DNA of 64,000 nucleotides from Heligmosomoides polygyrus polygyrus (Eukaryota > Nematoda > Chromadorea > Rhabditida > Heligmosomidae), in contig OX377202.1 of assembly GCA_947396885.1 (NCBI GenBank), positions 32,417,407 to 32,481,406 of the forward strand. The letters are read 5' to 3'. A program made the translations under genes and the position numbers. Numbering within the stretch: the first letter of the stretch is position 1; each line of letters begins with the position of its first letter. Under the pieces are notes generated by a model. It worked only from the letters and a program-made list of their open reading frames with translations, searched no databases and was not told the DNA's origin. Shown piece by piece: positions 43,601-54,590 of this stretch.

Positions 43601-46600
43601 AAAAGTGTTCATAAACAAATAACAAGGAACAGTTTTCAATCAAAGTAAGATCTGTTAGAACGCGGGACTGCTTCCCATTTATCATCTACTTGGCCCATCC
43701 CACAGCTGTAGAATTCCTGTCCTTTCGAAGCCAAGAATCCTTGGAGGTGCATTTTGACATGGTCCACATTAATAAATCGTTCTCCAACCAAGAAGTGCTG
43801 CAGCGAGCTATAAAGGTGCTAGTCACTTGGCGCACAGCCTGGGCTGTAAGGTGGATGAGTTAAACGCTCCCAGCCAAAGTCTTCGATTTTTTGAAGCTTC
43901 CGATTCGCGACGTGTGATCTGGCGTTATCTTGCTGATAGATAATTCCGCTCCTGAAAATCTGTCTGAACCGATTCCAGCGGAGTTCAGCCTGCGCGCGGC
44001 TAGGTTTAGAAGAGTAGATTTCAGCATTAATGCTGGAACCGTTCTTGACGAGCTCCCAGAAGTTAATACCTTCTTGACACCACCAAACGGAGAGAATGTA
44101 GCTAACCGGACGCCTCAAAAAATAGAAGACCTTGACTGGGAGCGTCAAACTCATCCACCTTACAGCTCAGACCTTGCTCCGAGGGACTACCACATCTCTA
44201 GTTCGGTGCAGTAATTCTTGGTTGGAAGACGATTTATTAATGTGGACCGGGTCAAAATGCACCTCCAAAGATTCTTGGCCTTGAAAGCACAATAATTCTA
44301 TGGCCGAGGGATAGACCAGCTACTTAATAAATGGGAAGCACTTCTGCATTCTGCATTTTGATTGATTGTTATTTGTTAATAAATAGTTTTGCTGAAGATT
44401 CTTGAGAGTCCACGAAATTAGTTGCTAACCTAATAGAATACCAGTGATAAAAGCAAAAGTGACTCGTAAGTTGACGTCCATTAAGTGGATCGTTATTAGT
44501 TGTTACAGTGTTCAGTTGATTTTTGGAAGCATCAACAGAAGAAAAGGGAGAGATCAAGTCGCTGTCAAGCAGCGAACGAGATCACAGGTAAGCACATTTA
44601 GGAATGTGCAAGTCGATATAAAGATTTTCGCGAACTATTCCAATAGTCCTGAAATGTCTGGTAACTCAAGGACTTTCTACACGATATTCCTCTTCACTAC
44701 TTCAATAGCTGTATGACAGATTTTCTGTGAGGGTTCTTATGGGGACAAGGAAAGTATCGACGAGTAATTTTGAGGGCTCCATGCGGGGTGGGGGGGGGGG
44801 GGTCTGTTGGTTCACCTTATAAAACTCTAACTAAAGGGCTAGACATCAAAATAGCCTCACGCAAGCATTAGAAGAAACCACACATAAACCTTATATGGGC
44901 AAGAAAATCAATCAGAGAAAGGCAAAATAGAGACTTGCCTGACCTCTGGTCCATGAAGCTGTCTAAGGCTAAGAAACGGAAGGATATGACTTTACTACCT
45001 GGGGCCAGATTCATCAACGAATTACAGCAATTTAGCAGAGAAAATGTAACAGAAATCCCTGATAGCACAGCTTATCAAGCGGTATGGTGAAGCATTTTGC
45101 TGCGCTACCAGGAATTTCGGCTGTTTTTTTTTCTGTTAAATTGCTGTAAGTCGTTGATGAATCCGGCCCCTGATTGTCTTTCTCGAGTTCCCAGTTTCTT
45201 TTACTTTCAGTACTATTTAAAGATACAGCTACTCTCGAGATTTCCATCTTCATTCTAATATTCCTCTACAAAGATGTTTCAGTAGCGAGTTTTTGACACA
45301 TTTTGAAGAGTAGAACTATTAAGGAGTTGAAACAAGAACTGTTAACAATTACAAGAGCCAAAACTCGTTAAACCGAGAGAAAACTATGCAAATAGTAGCA
45401 AAAGTAGCGCTTTTGTGGCAGGACCGCCATGTCCCAGTAAAAATATCTGTATTTGTCTCATCTCATTTCGCTAGGAAGGCATCCGAGACGGTTCTGGCGC
45501 CTTAGGCTCTGTTCATACTTCGCGAAGGCAGCGCCCGGAAAGTATGGGCAGACTACAGCAGCGACGGGAGAGACTAGAGCGACGGAAGTAGTGTGGTGTA
45601 CATAATTAATTACGTACTTCACACTCCGTCCGTCGCCCCAGTCGCTCCTTTGGCCGCGGGCATACTTCCTTCGCCGCGATGCTATCCTGGCGCTCAGTTG
45701 ATTGCCATTCAGCTGCGCTCCACATCGCATCTACAAAACTCATCGCGGCGACGGGAAGTATGCAAGAGGCCTTTCGCTCCACTCGCCAGCGTGAAGTATG
45801 AACAGGCAACAGCAGCTACGAGAGCGACAGCGCCAGCGTTCGAGTATGAACAGATTCCGGCGGCGATCGCTCAGTATTAATCGATTTGCATGTTTTACAA
45901 GGGCGACGAGCCGCTCTCGTCGCGAAGTATGAACAGATCCTTACCGTAACCGAGCTCATTTTCTAAAAACACTTCACGTAGCGCACGTTGTAAGAAAGTA
46001 CTTTAGATTTAACCCGAATACTTTTCAGTCCTATGCGCCTAAACATAGAACATAGAACTAGAAGTGAACATAGAACATAGACCCCACATAGAACTGCTAA
46101 ACATAGGTCATAGAACATTAACCCTTTCACGACACGCGCGAATTATTTTATTTGTATAATTCGTTAAATACGAAAAACAGTAACAAATGAAGTTTCCAAA
46201 GACCGTCTTGACCGTAGATATTAGTGGGGACTCGTTGATTAATGTTGTACTATTAAATGCTTGCGGGCGGGGTACTACGCCCGCACGACAGAGCCCGACT
46301 AGCTACCCGTGTTGTATTCCAGTCAAACACAGCAGCACTAAAGGGCCTCATTCCCCTGACCCCGAAAGAGCCCCCATTTCTGCAGCGATGGGAAGGACGA
46401 GTACGGAGAGGCTGCTAAAATCTCAGGGCCTAACCAGGCTGCGCAAACTGAGAAGGACTAGGATGACGATCTGTACTTACAACGCCCGCACGCTTGCGTC
46501 GGAAGCATCCGTCGAGGACCTGATGATGCAAGCCGGGAAGATCAAGTACGACGTCATCGGACTGACCGAGACGAGAAGACACCACCCCCTACACGCCGCC

Positions 46601-49600
46601 TACGACTCCGGAGAAGAACTGTTCCTCGGAACATGCGACAGCAGGGGAGTAGGCGGCGTTGGTGTCCTCGTCAACACGCACTTGGCCATGAACATCGATT
46701 CGTGCGAGTCTCTGACAAGCCGAATCGGACGTCTGCGACTGAAGCGATGTGGTTCCGTGCCAGCTTTGACTGTGTTCGTCGCGTATGCCCCAACATCCGA
46801 CTACGACGACATAAAGGTCGAAGCCTTCTACGTGGAGCTGGAGAAGTTCTATAAGGAAGATCACACCTTCTACAAGGTGATCGTCGGCGACTTCAACGCC
46901 AAGATCGGGCCACGAAGGTCGCCGGAAGAACTTCACATCGGAACCCACGGTTTGGAGTGGAACGAGCAAGGTGAAAGGCTGTCTGAGTTTATCATGTCGA
47001 CCAAGACCATCCATGGAAACTCACAGTTCCAGAAGCCTCCCTCCCTACGATGGACCTGGGAATCCCCCAGTGGCCAGTTCCACAACGAGATCGACCACAT
47101 CATCTTCAATCGCAAGTATTGCCTGACCGATGTCTCCGTTGTCCCCAAGTTCTACACGGGATCGGACCACCGCCTCCTTCGCGCGAGGTTCCGCTTTTCG
47201 CGTCAAGGAGAGAAGGCCGCGAAGTTCAAGAAGAGGAATCCCAGAACGACCATCAACTGGGATCTCTACACCTCTCTTGTCGGCCTTTGGGAAGATGTCG
47301 TCATGGACGACGTCGACGAGGAATACGATCGCTTCGTGCACCATCTCCACGATAGTGCTAAGGGAGCCGAGAGCTTGAAGACCACCAAGAGACGCCTGTC
47401 TCCGGAAACTCTCGAGCTGATACGCCAGCGTGGAGCAGCACGAGCGTCAGGCAACTACCATCTGACGTCCGAGCTTGCAAAGCTATGCAGAGCGGCGATA
47501 AAGGAAGATCTCAAGGAGAGAAGGGCGGAAGTGTTGGCTGAAGCAGCAGAGGCAGGGCTGAGCATTCGCAATGCCCGCCGAACTTCGCCAACTTCATGAC
47601 CAAGATGGCCGCTCTCCGACGTCCTGACGGAACCATCACCTCTTCCAGAAGGACCATGGAGAAAGTCATCCACGACTTCTACTCCGATCTCTTCGATAGC
47701 CACGTCCACCTGCCCCCATGCCATCTTCCGCAGGATGGATACGTCGTCCCCTCTGTTCTCTCTTCCGAAATCCGACACGCCATCTTGTCGGTGAAGAAAC
47801 GTACAGCACCCGGTTCTGACAGGATCGGAGCTGAACACCTGAAGAACCTCCCGCCAGCGCTTATCAACACCTTGGCGCGGCTCTTCACACGCTACCTGTC
47901 CGAATGCAAGGTTCCATCTCAGTGGAAGACCAGCAAGACCGTTTTGCTGTACAAGAAGGGAGACGTGCACGACATTGGCAACTATCGCCCGATCTGCCTT
48001 TTGTCTATAGTCTAAAGCTGTTCACTCGAGTCATCCTGAATAGGATTAGTAGAACGCTGGACGAAGGACAGCCATGCGAACAAGCAGGATTTCGGAGAGG
48101 ATTCAGCACGATCGACCACATACACACCATTACGAGGCTCATTGAAGTGTCGCGAGAGTACAAGCTGCCGCTGTGCCTCGTTCATCGACCTGAAGAAGGC
48201 ATTCGACTCCGTCGAGACTGAAGCGGTCATGGAAGCCCTACTCACCCAGGGCGTTCCTACTCAGTACATCAGAGTCCTTCGAGAGCTGTACAGTGGATTC
48301 ACGACCAAGATCTCACCATTCTACAACGACGTCGTCATTGACGTGAAGAGAGGGGTTCGACAAGGGGATACCATATCCCCGAAGCTCTTCAGCGCCACCC
48401 TCGAAAACGTCATGCGCGAACTAGAATGGGAAGACATGGGAGTGAAGGTCGACGGCCGGCAACTACATCATCTTCGCTTCGCTGACGACATCGTGCTCAT
48501 AACACCGAGCATCAGTCAGGCGGAACGAATGCTGGCCGACTTCGATCGTGTATGTGGAAGCGTTGGACTGCAGCTGAATCTTACGAAGACGATGTTCATG
48601 AAGAACGGATGGGTTTCTGATGCCCCATTCTCGCTCAACGGAACGAACATCTCCGAATGCTCCAGGTATGTGTATCTGGGTCGCGAAGTCAACATGGCCA
48701 ACGACCTAGCACCAGAGCTGAGCAGGAGGAAACGAGTGGCTTGGGGAGCTTTCAAGAGCGTCGAAGAAGTCGTGAAGAAGACGAAGAACGTCCGACTCCG
48801 TGCCCACCTATTCGACTCCACTGTTCTTCCTGCCCTAACATACGCCTCAGAGACCTGGGCTATACGAAAGCAGGATGAACACGCGATCAGCGTCGCGCAG
48901 CGTGGAATCGAGAGGACGATGCTCGGAGTGACACGACTCACGCAAGTGAGAGAAGGCCTCCGGAGTTCCGAGCTTCGCCGACGTTCGAAGATCAGAGACG
49001 CTGTCGCATGGGCCAAGTCGTCGAAAATTAGGTGGGCCGGCCACGTAATGCGATTCGCAGACACCCGCTGGACGAGAGCCGTCACAGATTGGATTCCGCG
49101 GGATGTCAAAAGAACACCAGGACGCCCGCCAACGCGTTGGTCGGACTTCTTCGCGAAAGCCCTGAACGACCGATATGACGCTCTTCGTGTCCCTCGAGCG
49201 AGGAGGATCCATTGGACCACTCTGGCACGCGACAGGGACGAATGGAGACGCTGCTGGCGCCCGCTCGAGCAAGTCGATGATCAACGGGACGACAGGTGAT
49301 ACAGGTGATTAAATGCTTGATAATTTTCTATGAACTATTTTTATGATGGCGTCCGACGACATTGTCGGACAATGTCGTGAAAGGGTTAAGGAAGAATTGT
49401 GTGAACTTTGACGCGCTAGCAGGTTCACTGTCAGCAATTGGAAAGGAGTGATACCAATTGAACGAAAGGCCGTTTTGTTGTCATTAGACCAGCGTTTACA
49501 CTTTCAAGACAGCTTGAATAACAAGTTCATGGTGTGGATTCTCATCTAGCATGTGTTGCGTTCTTCTTATTCTCTTCATTCTAGACGGAAGCTCTACTGA

Positions 49601-49674
49601 ACGCGTTGCGCTACACATCAAAGCACTTCACTCAGGCCTCTACTCCGAAATCGGTTCGAGCTATCCTCGCCTAG
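40612..49674 (+). CDS. CYRI / FAM49 Rac1-binding actin regulator, complete, eight exons
   Basis: Exons 40612-40698, 40755-40875, 40981-41114, 42148-42279, 42716-42795, 42852-43001, 43155-43353 and 49585-49674 (TAG) join in phase to 330 codons; human CYRIB has 324. Matches include [100 protein letters not shown] and, in the last exon, [16 protein letters not shown] proteins bind active Rac1 and restrain Scar/WAVE-Arp2/3 signalling. The Arg-Arg pair needed for Rac1 binding in human (R160/R161) is kept at 42755-42760. The N-terminus [10 protein letters not shown] lacks the usual MGN myristoylation start, so exon 1 is the least certain. The last intron is 6.2 kb and full of transposons. An AATAAA lies at 50013-50018. 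Confidence 0.94.
41338..41520 (+). repeat. Second, diverged tRNA-SINE-like repeat in CYRI intron 3
   Basis: A box-like TAACGCAGTGGGG at 41343 is followed by GGCTCAGGTCGCGATTAAG in the B-box position. The later CTGGAAAGGATAAAACACGG resembles CTGGGAAGGATAAAGCGCTG in the body of the 3341-3635 SINE. It is probably an older or related SINE family. Confidence 0.5.
43558..44433. mobile_element. Rearranged palindromic mariner in CYRI intron 7
   Basis: Terminal repeats TTAGGTAGGCAACTAATTTC and its near-complement (GTTGCTAACCTAA) are flanked by TA (43556-43557, 44434-44435). The minus strand of the left two-thirds encodes [37 protein letters not shown] and [12 protein letters not shown] (DD34D spacing). 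The plus strand of the right part encodes the same C-terminal region again ([20 protein letters not shown], then [20 protein letters not shown]). The two C-termini face outward, so the element is an inverted duplication with an unpaired centre at about 43905-44095. The N-terminal DNA-binding half is absent. Confidence 0.88.
45002..45168. repeat. 167-bp MITE with GGCC...GATTCATCAACG ends
   Basis: The ends are GGGCCAGATTCATCAACGAA and its near-complement, and about 33 bp of each arm pairs (TTACAGCAATTTA inside). CCTG flanks both sides (44998-45001, 45169-45172). It is a family member of the mini copy at 653-716 and, by termini and target, related to the element at 19119-20059. Confidence 0.8.
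45505..45940. repeat. 436-bp Harbinger-like MITE
   Basis: The ends are GGCTCTGTTCATACTTCGCG and GGATCTGTTCATACTTCGCG (inverted), flanked by TTA on both sides (45502-45504, 45941-45943). A 3-bp TTA duplication with GG-starting termini is the PIF/Harbinger pattern. The interior repeats GAAGTATGAACAG-like words several times in both orientations, which explains the open frames seen here on both strands. Confidence 0.78.
46044..46117. repeat. Short tandem repeat of (A)CATAGA
   Basis: ACATAGAACATAGA-type words repeat imperfectly between 46044 and the TTAA at 46118, directly beside the piggyBac-like MITE. Confidence 0.7.
46122..49385. mobile_element. piggyBac-like MITE (208 bp) split by an RTE LINE
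   Basis: CCCTTTCACGACA at 46122-46134 and TGTCGTGAAAGGG at 49373-49385 form a perfect 13-bp inverted end, flanked by TTAA on both sides (46118-46121, 49386-49389). TTAA duplication with CCC-starting ends is the piggyBac pattern. The MITE itself is about 208 bp; the other 3 kb is the inserted RTE. Confidence 0.88.
46264..49307 (+). mobile_element. RTE-type LINE, full length, second family
   Basis: A 12-bp duplication, ATTAAATGCTTG (46252-46263, 49308-49319), fixes the ends at 3,044 bp. The 5' end has a GCGGGCG...CGCCCGC hairpin. The likely start is ATG 46388 ([10 protein letters not shown]). The endonuclease has [21 protein letters not shown] and [12 protein letters not shown]. The RT has [53 protein letters not shown] and the catalytic [10 protein letters not shown]. 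The C-terminus has [12 protein letters not shown] and [14 protein letters not shown], ending at TGA 49297-49299. Three single-base frameshifts (about 47580, 48013 and 48180) break an otherwise complete frame. The tail is a duplicated ACAGGTG. It is young by appearance. Confidence 0.94.
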
Positions 49675-50569
49675 ACTCGCTTGTTCATCCATCCATCCAT
49701 TCGTTCGTTTTCTTGTCACCACATGGTCAATGATCCTCATGCCCATTGAACTGCGATGAGAACGTTTCTGCTTCATTCCAAATCTCCGCGAGATCGGTGC
49801 CAACTCTTTCCTGCTCATCGTGTGTTTGTGTTTGTTGTTCATTCTCTCGCCCCTTACCTGGTAGTATTCTAGTCATCGCCTGCGCCTAAGTCATAATACC
49901 TAACCAAAACCGATGTTCATCTCATATTACAGCATAGCTCTATCGACTGAGACGTAGACAGCTCTTCAAATCAATATTTATATAACATAACGCTTTGACA
50001 AAATGTGAATTTAATAAAGTTTTTACGTACGTACACACATAAGACAACCTTTGTCAAACAGCCTCCTTCAAAAACCGTTTATGGTAAAAGGCAGTCAACA
50101 GTTGAAGTTGATGGACATATAAGGAGATGTAGCAGTGGGTTCTCGGCCTAAGGGAAAAATTCTAAGAAACAATAAACAGTGCACTAGACAACGGTCGTTT
50201 CATCATATAAATCGGCGCGACTTCTCGAAAAGTGTACACGCAGTCTCGCAAGGAATCGACGGACGACGGGCTACAAATCGAGCCATTCCCAGAATAAATC
50301 GTGGGGTGAGTAAAGGGGTGTGTGTTGATCAACGATAGCGGAGAATAACTTATCGAAGCTGGCTTATCGAAACGTGATCAGTGACAGTATCGAATAACTG
50401 TCGCGTATTGACAGAGTCCATTACAGATGCGGCGCGGCGACCATTACAGTAGAGAGCATTTCTTCTTCTTCTCCATTGGTGGTGGCTCTAATGCAGCCAT
50501 TATAGCCTCGTCGAACACATTCTTTAGTCCTTTCTGAAACAGTGGAATTGAAGAGCAAATCCAGCCGAG
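49675..50569. other. CYRI 3' UTR and intergenic
   Basis: Contains the CYRI polyadenylation signal AATAAA (50013-50018). A frame at about 50134-50296 is bounded by TAGCAG and GTGAGTAAAG like an exon and encodes Arg/Lys-rich sequence. It cannot be linked to anything, so I leave it unassigned. Confidence 0.4.
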
Positions 50570-51310
50570 TTATTATAAATACAATTGCCCCGCCTATCGG
50601 CGTGCCTTGTACTCGCGCGCTTCGCGCGATGTTGCAGTATCACTAGGCTAACGACAAACACATCAAGCTAGCTGCTCTACATGTACAGCTTTTTTCCCTA
50701 CCTAGGTGTACAAAAGGCTCGCCTCACTACTGGTCCTCCCTTAGTGAAACGGTATCCCATTACTGGTACTGGTCACCCTCAATGATCCCCCTTAGCAGAT
50801 GACGTATTCGGCACGCCTTTTGAATCCCCAGGCACATTGGACGACGTCTTCGGCACGTCTACCTGGATCCCCAAACACGTTGAGCGACGTCGGTGGCACG
50901 TCTTTTGAGTCCCAGGCGCGTATGTCTGAGTATTGTCTGTCTGAGTATTTTCCGCTATTTTCGCGCCCCCTAATTTGATCATATCGATTGACGGTGATCG
51001 ATACTACAAAAACGAACTTCGGACTCGTGTTCAGCGACCTCGACTACCCCTACGGTGAAAGTTTCGGACCGCCTGGACGACATCCACAAAATCGATAGTT
51101 TGATCAATATCGATTGATGGCGATCAACAGTTCAAAACGAACCCCAGATTCGTGTTCAGCGACCACGACTACCCCGTAATTTGATCAATATCGATTGATG
51201 GCGATCGATACTTCAAAAATGAAGCTCATATTCGTGTTCAGCGACCTCGATTGCCCGTGACTGAAGTTCCCAGGGTAGAAGACGTCTGGGTATTTTTCGC
51301 TATTTTCGTG
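50570..51310 (-). repeat. R1 repeat family, copy 3 (reversed, longest)
   Basis: Reversed relative to the copies at 8755-9115 and 11355-12060. From high to low coordinate it carries AAAATAGCGAAAAATACCCA, the ATCGAT core tandem, AATAGCGGAAAATACTCAGA, the GGGGATCATTGAGGG segment and the terminal TGCAACATCGCGCGAAGCGC. The last forms a TCGCGC/GCGCGA hairpin. About 740 bp joins modules seen separately in the other two copies. Confidence 0.65.
50977..51258 (-). repeat. Tandem units of about 81 bp with ATCGAT core
   Basis: Three units start GATCATATCGATTG / GATCAATATCGATTG (50977, about 51102, about 51183). Each contains ATTCGTGTTCAGCGACC or close to it. The first unit has an extra 40-45 bp. Confidence 0.75.
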
Positions 51311-51327
51311 AAGTAATTTTCCTCCTG

Positions 51328-51612
51328 CGCACGTGTAGCGCAGTCGAACGAGGCGCCGGCTGTCGCATGCACCCGATACCAGGTACCTGGTTCGGATTTC
51401 CCTCCCAGGCCAACCAAGCCTTCCACCCCTCCGGGGTCGGGGAATTAGTACCAGACTTGTCTGGAAATGATAGAGCGCTGACTTTTCCATCGGCTGGCCA
51501 CCGCAAGTCATTGTATGGCCAAATACGCATTCAAGTCTCCTCCACGACATCCCGTAGAAGTAGAATGTGTGGCGCATTCCAAAAGTGATTGAATAACGCC
51601 GTATCCTTTTTT
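51328..51612 (+). mobile_element. tRNA-derived SINE, copy 3
   Basis: A box TAGCGCAGTCG at 51336 and B-box-like GGTTCGGATTT at 51389 are followed by the same body as 3341-3635 (GACTTGTCTGG, CGGCTGGCCACCGCAAGTCA) and a truncated TATCC tail. It directly follows R1 copy 3. Confidence 0.8.
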
Positions 51613-52909
51613 TAAATTCCCCCCTTTTTTATGACTAATTTCTGCGGCGGCGCCGCCGATCGATAGTATGACTCAGCGCTTAGCGCGTTATTATAGAGTA
51701 TGATATGATATGATATACATGTTTGCATATGATCTACATCGCTGACTGGTGGCCTCTCATATTACATGGAAAACAACCAGTCGGCGCAGTTCGGCGATGT
51801 TGCATGATGTTCACATTGACTCAGCATTTTGAGAAGAGACCTATGCCAAACGAAAGGTCCGGGAATGCTGTCACCCGTGAACCAACTGCGGCTGCCATAG
51901 TCAAAGCGACAAAAGTTGCAGGAGGTGGAAATACGAGCTGTCGCCTACACGATACCTGAGAGAACGCTTGCCCTTGGGAAGTATGTGGTCCAACAGGCCC
52001 GGAGCACAGATCTGTTAGTGGTGCAGGTAGATCAGTAAGCGGAGAATCCTATTCAACGCTAAGCCCTTGTTTTTTTTTCTTCAGATTCTCCAACTTTACT
52101 CTATTAAAGCGTTTTCACATAAGCTGCAGTTTGGCGCTTGATTTTTCACTTTATTAAGGTACAACCCCTTTTCATTGTTAGTAGTAAGCCGTCCGTTGTC
52201 CGTATGTCCTCATCATTTTTGTGGTTCACGAAGGGCAATATTAGCCCTTTTTTAAACACTGAGGGAACAACTTGAAGAAATATGGAAACAAACACATTGA
52301 TCGCACATTACCTAGCATATGCCCTCCGATTTATACCACTTTCATGCCGAGCTGGACACTTAAGCTCGCCTAAGACTTTCGACAGGTGAAAAAGGTATAT
52401 ACAACTCACTTCAGAACAGTCTATGGAAACTCGATCCATGTGACTGACATCCAGAATGAATCAGTTGATGTTGACCAGCACATTTGTTTCACCCACTTCT
52501 TCATACTGACCATCATGCGCTACGAGCACAAACTCGACTACGAGCTTACTTCTACACTACGCGAGTGTGTTCCGTTCATCCAAATTTCTATTCTTACTAC
52601 GGATGGTCGACAATTTTAAAGAGGGCGTCATAGAATCGGAGCCTGTCAGGAGTAGCCAGTCACTCATCGTATTCAAAACACCATCAAAGCTACGATAATT
52701 TAGCTACAGAGGCCAGGCGAAAGAAAGCTGCGACCCACTGTTCGACTGTTCTTGATCTTTCTCGATGTCGCAGTAATGCAGTCATCTATGTCGTGTCACA
52801 TCACGACGCATCATATTATGAGGTCAGCTGAGGGCGAATTTTACAAGAGGTCTTCAGGCTGGACAATGACCTCAAGTGAAGAGTGTGTCGATGAAGGACC
52901 CATCAAAAT
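51613..52909. other. No assignable gene
   Basis: A 77-codon frame (52386-52619) begins just after TTTCGACAG and ends in TAA. It has no recognised family and no linked exon. The TSD of the next element is at 52902-52909. Confidence 0.35.
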
Positions 52910-53960
52910 CAGGGGTTTGCGCTGACTTGCCGCCGGTAAATTTTTTACCGCATATTTTTAACGCGGAAATTCGCCGGTAAATTCCGGTAAATTCGGTAAA
53001 TCCGTTTTTTTAATTTAATAAAAAAAAGGCGTTTCACCGAAACACGATTAGAGAAACCATATCATCTTCATTTTACCATCCACACGTCATCCTAAAGCAA
53101 ACGACGCCCTAAAAGCAACAAGCATCCTACAACAAACAAAGCAAGCGGAAGCCTAACAACGCACAAATATAACGATCTATGTTGTGGGTGCCTAATTAAA
53201 ACTCTATAAAAACATTTCTGGAACAGCCAACATTCAGTCCGATATTGCTGTATTTCTTTTGTATTGATAATCTAACTGCTTTTTGAAATTGTCGCAATTA
53301 CCATCATTTCATTCGAGAAAGAATAATCTACACCTCATACAACTACTTTTTGAACTGTTAAGCTGAACTTTGGAGCAAAGCCAGACACTTGAGAAAAAAC
53401 AACGAAATGTGATATGATAGCGAACTTCATTCTTTTCTTATACGGGAAAAACTTAAGACTCCACCAGGACATCAGGTTGACTAGCGGAGTACGTTCCTAT
53501 GCCTTACATCTTAGACTAAAATTACGCGAACAAGACATGAGCACATCTTCTCCCTCTGCCAATAGTCTATTCTGAGAGCTTCTATATCTCTAGTTAAATT
53601 GTCTCATTTTGTGAAGGGAATCTCAGCGCGAGGTACTATCACAGTGGAGCGCGTTTCTTAACGCTGGAGCGCACCTTCTCCGCCTCGTAATGTGGACATT
53701 CAAAAAGGTTGAGGACCACGAACGCTAATAGCAAGTTATCGGAGAAGATAGAAGCAATCACTTCTAAACTGAGATCGGTAGTATGTTTTTCGATAGGGAT
53801 AGAAACATAATTTTTTATGAAAAAATTCGTTAAAATTTTCGGTAAGTTTGGGAATTTACCGAAAATTATCGAAGAAGAGAAGAATAAAAGAGAATCTACC
53901 GTGAAAATGCCGGTAAATCCGTTAATCCGGTAAATCGTTAGCCGTTAACATAGACCCCTG
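52910..53960. mobile_element. hAT-like non-autonomous element, 1,051 bp
   Basis: Flanked by an exact 8-bp duplication ATCAAAAT (52902-52909, 53961-53968). The ends are CAGGGGT and ACCCCTG. Both subterminal regions are crowded with the word GGTAAATT/AATTTACC (52935-53005 and 53840-53935) in opposite orientation, as in hAT transposase-binding repeats. No transposase frame is visible. Confidence 0.85.
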
Positions 53961-53968
53961 ATCAAAAT

Positions 53969-54590
53969 CTGCCACTGGACTAGACCAAACACTGTTCAAG
54001 TATCGCCCAAGCGTTGTGTAGTGTACGGTCTGGCCTTTTCTTCTACCCAGTTCTTCAAATCGTACAAAATAAGGAATATAATGCTGTTCGGGAATCGCAT
54101 AGGACGTAGCAAACAACAAGTGGCTCGTTCTGAGCAATGAAAAGCGGCTGTCACATCAGTTTTATGAAAAATCATGCCTAAACTTGAGAGAAAACGTAAA
54201 AACGCTTTAGTAGAAAAATATTGTAAAGTTTGCAAAGATCACTGCATATTACAGAATAGAATTCTCTAGCGCATGCTTACATGTCCGTTCGTCACACCAA
54301 CAGTTCATCATTGACCGACCTCCGTTGCACCTCACAGAGCAAAAAAAAGGTCGTAAAAAGGCACAATCCCGTAACTTCACCTTGTGCACCTCCTGTTCAA
54401 TCTGGTCATGATGATTAGAATTTGCACATAGTTAGCACTGTTCAAGGAGCTTTTATTAGTATAGGTCTCGACTCAAACTTCTGGATTAATTTCAAACAGT
54501 TCCCTTTGCAATTTTCTGATATGACGCGGCATTCCATTATATCATCTTTGAAATATTTTAGGTTCGATTCAGCAAAATTAAACAACTGTA
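53969..54590. other. No assignable gene
   Basis: AT-rich. A 31-codon frame at about 54176 contains KYCKVCKDHC but has no support as a gene. Confidence 0.35.

Noticed and set aside
45458..45880. Overlapping frames of about 65-95 codons on both strands
   Set aside because: They fall inside the inverted repeats of the Harbinger-like MITE and mirror each other.
48516..49284. Minus-strand frames of 145-234 codons
   Set aside because: Antisense shadows of the RTE reverse transcriptase on the plus strand.
50570..50650. Helitron 3' end (hairpin near the R1 terminus)
   Set aside because: A GC hairpin is present but no CTRRT follows at the right distance, and no 5' TC end was defined.
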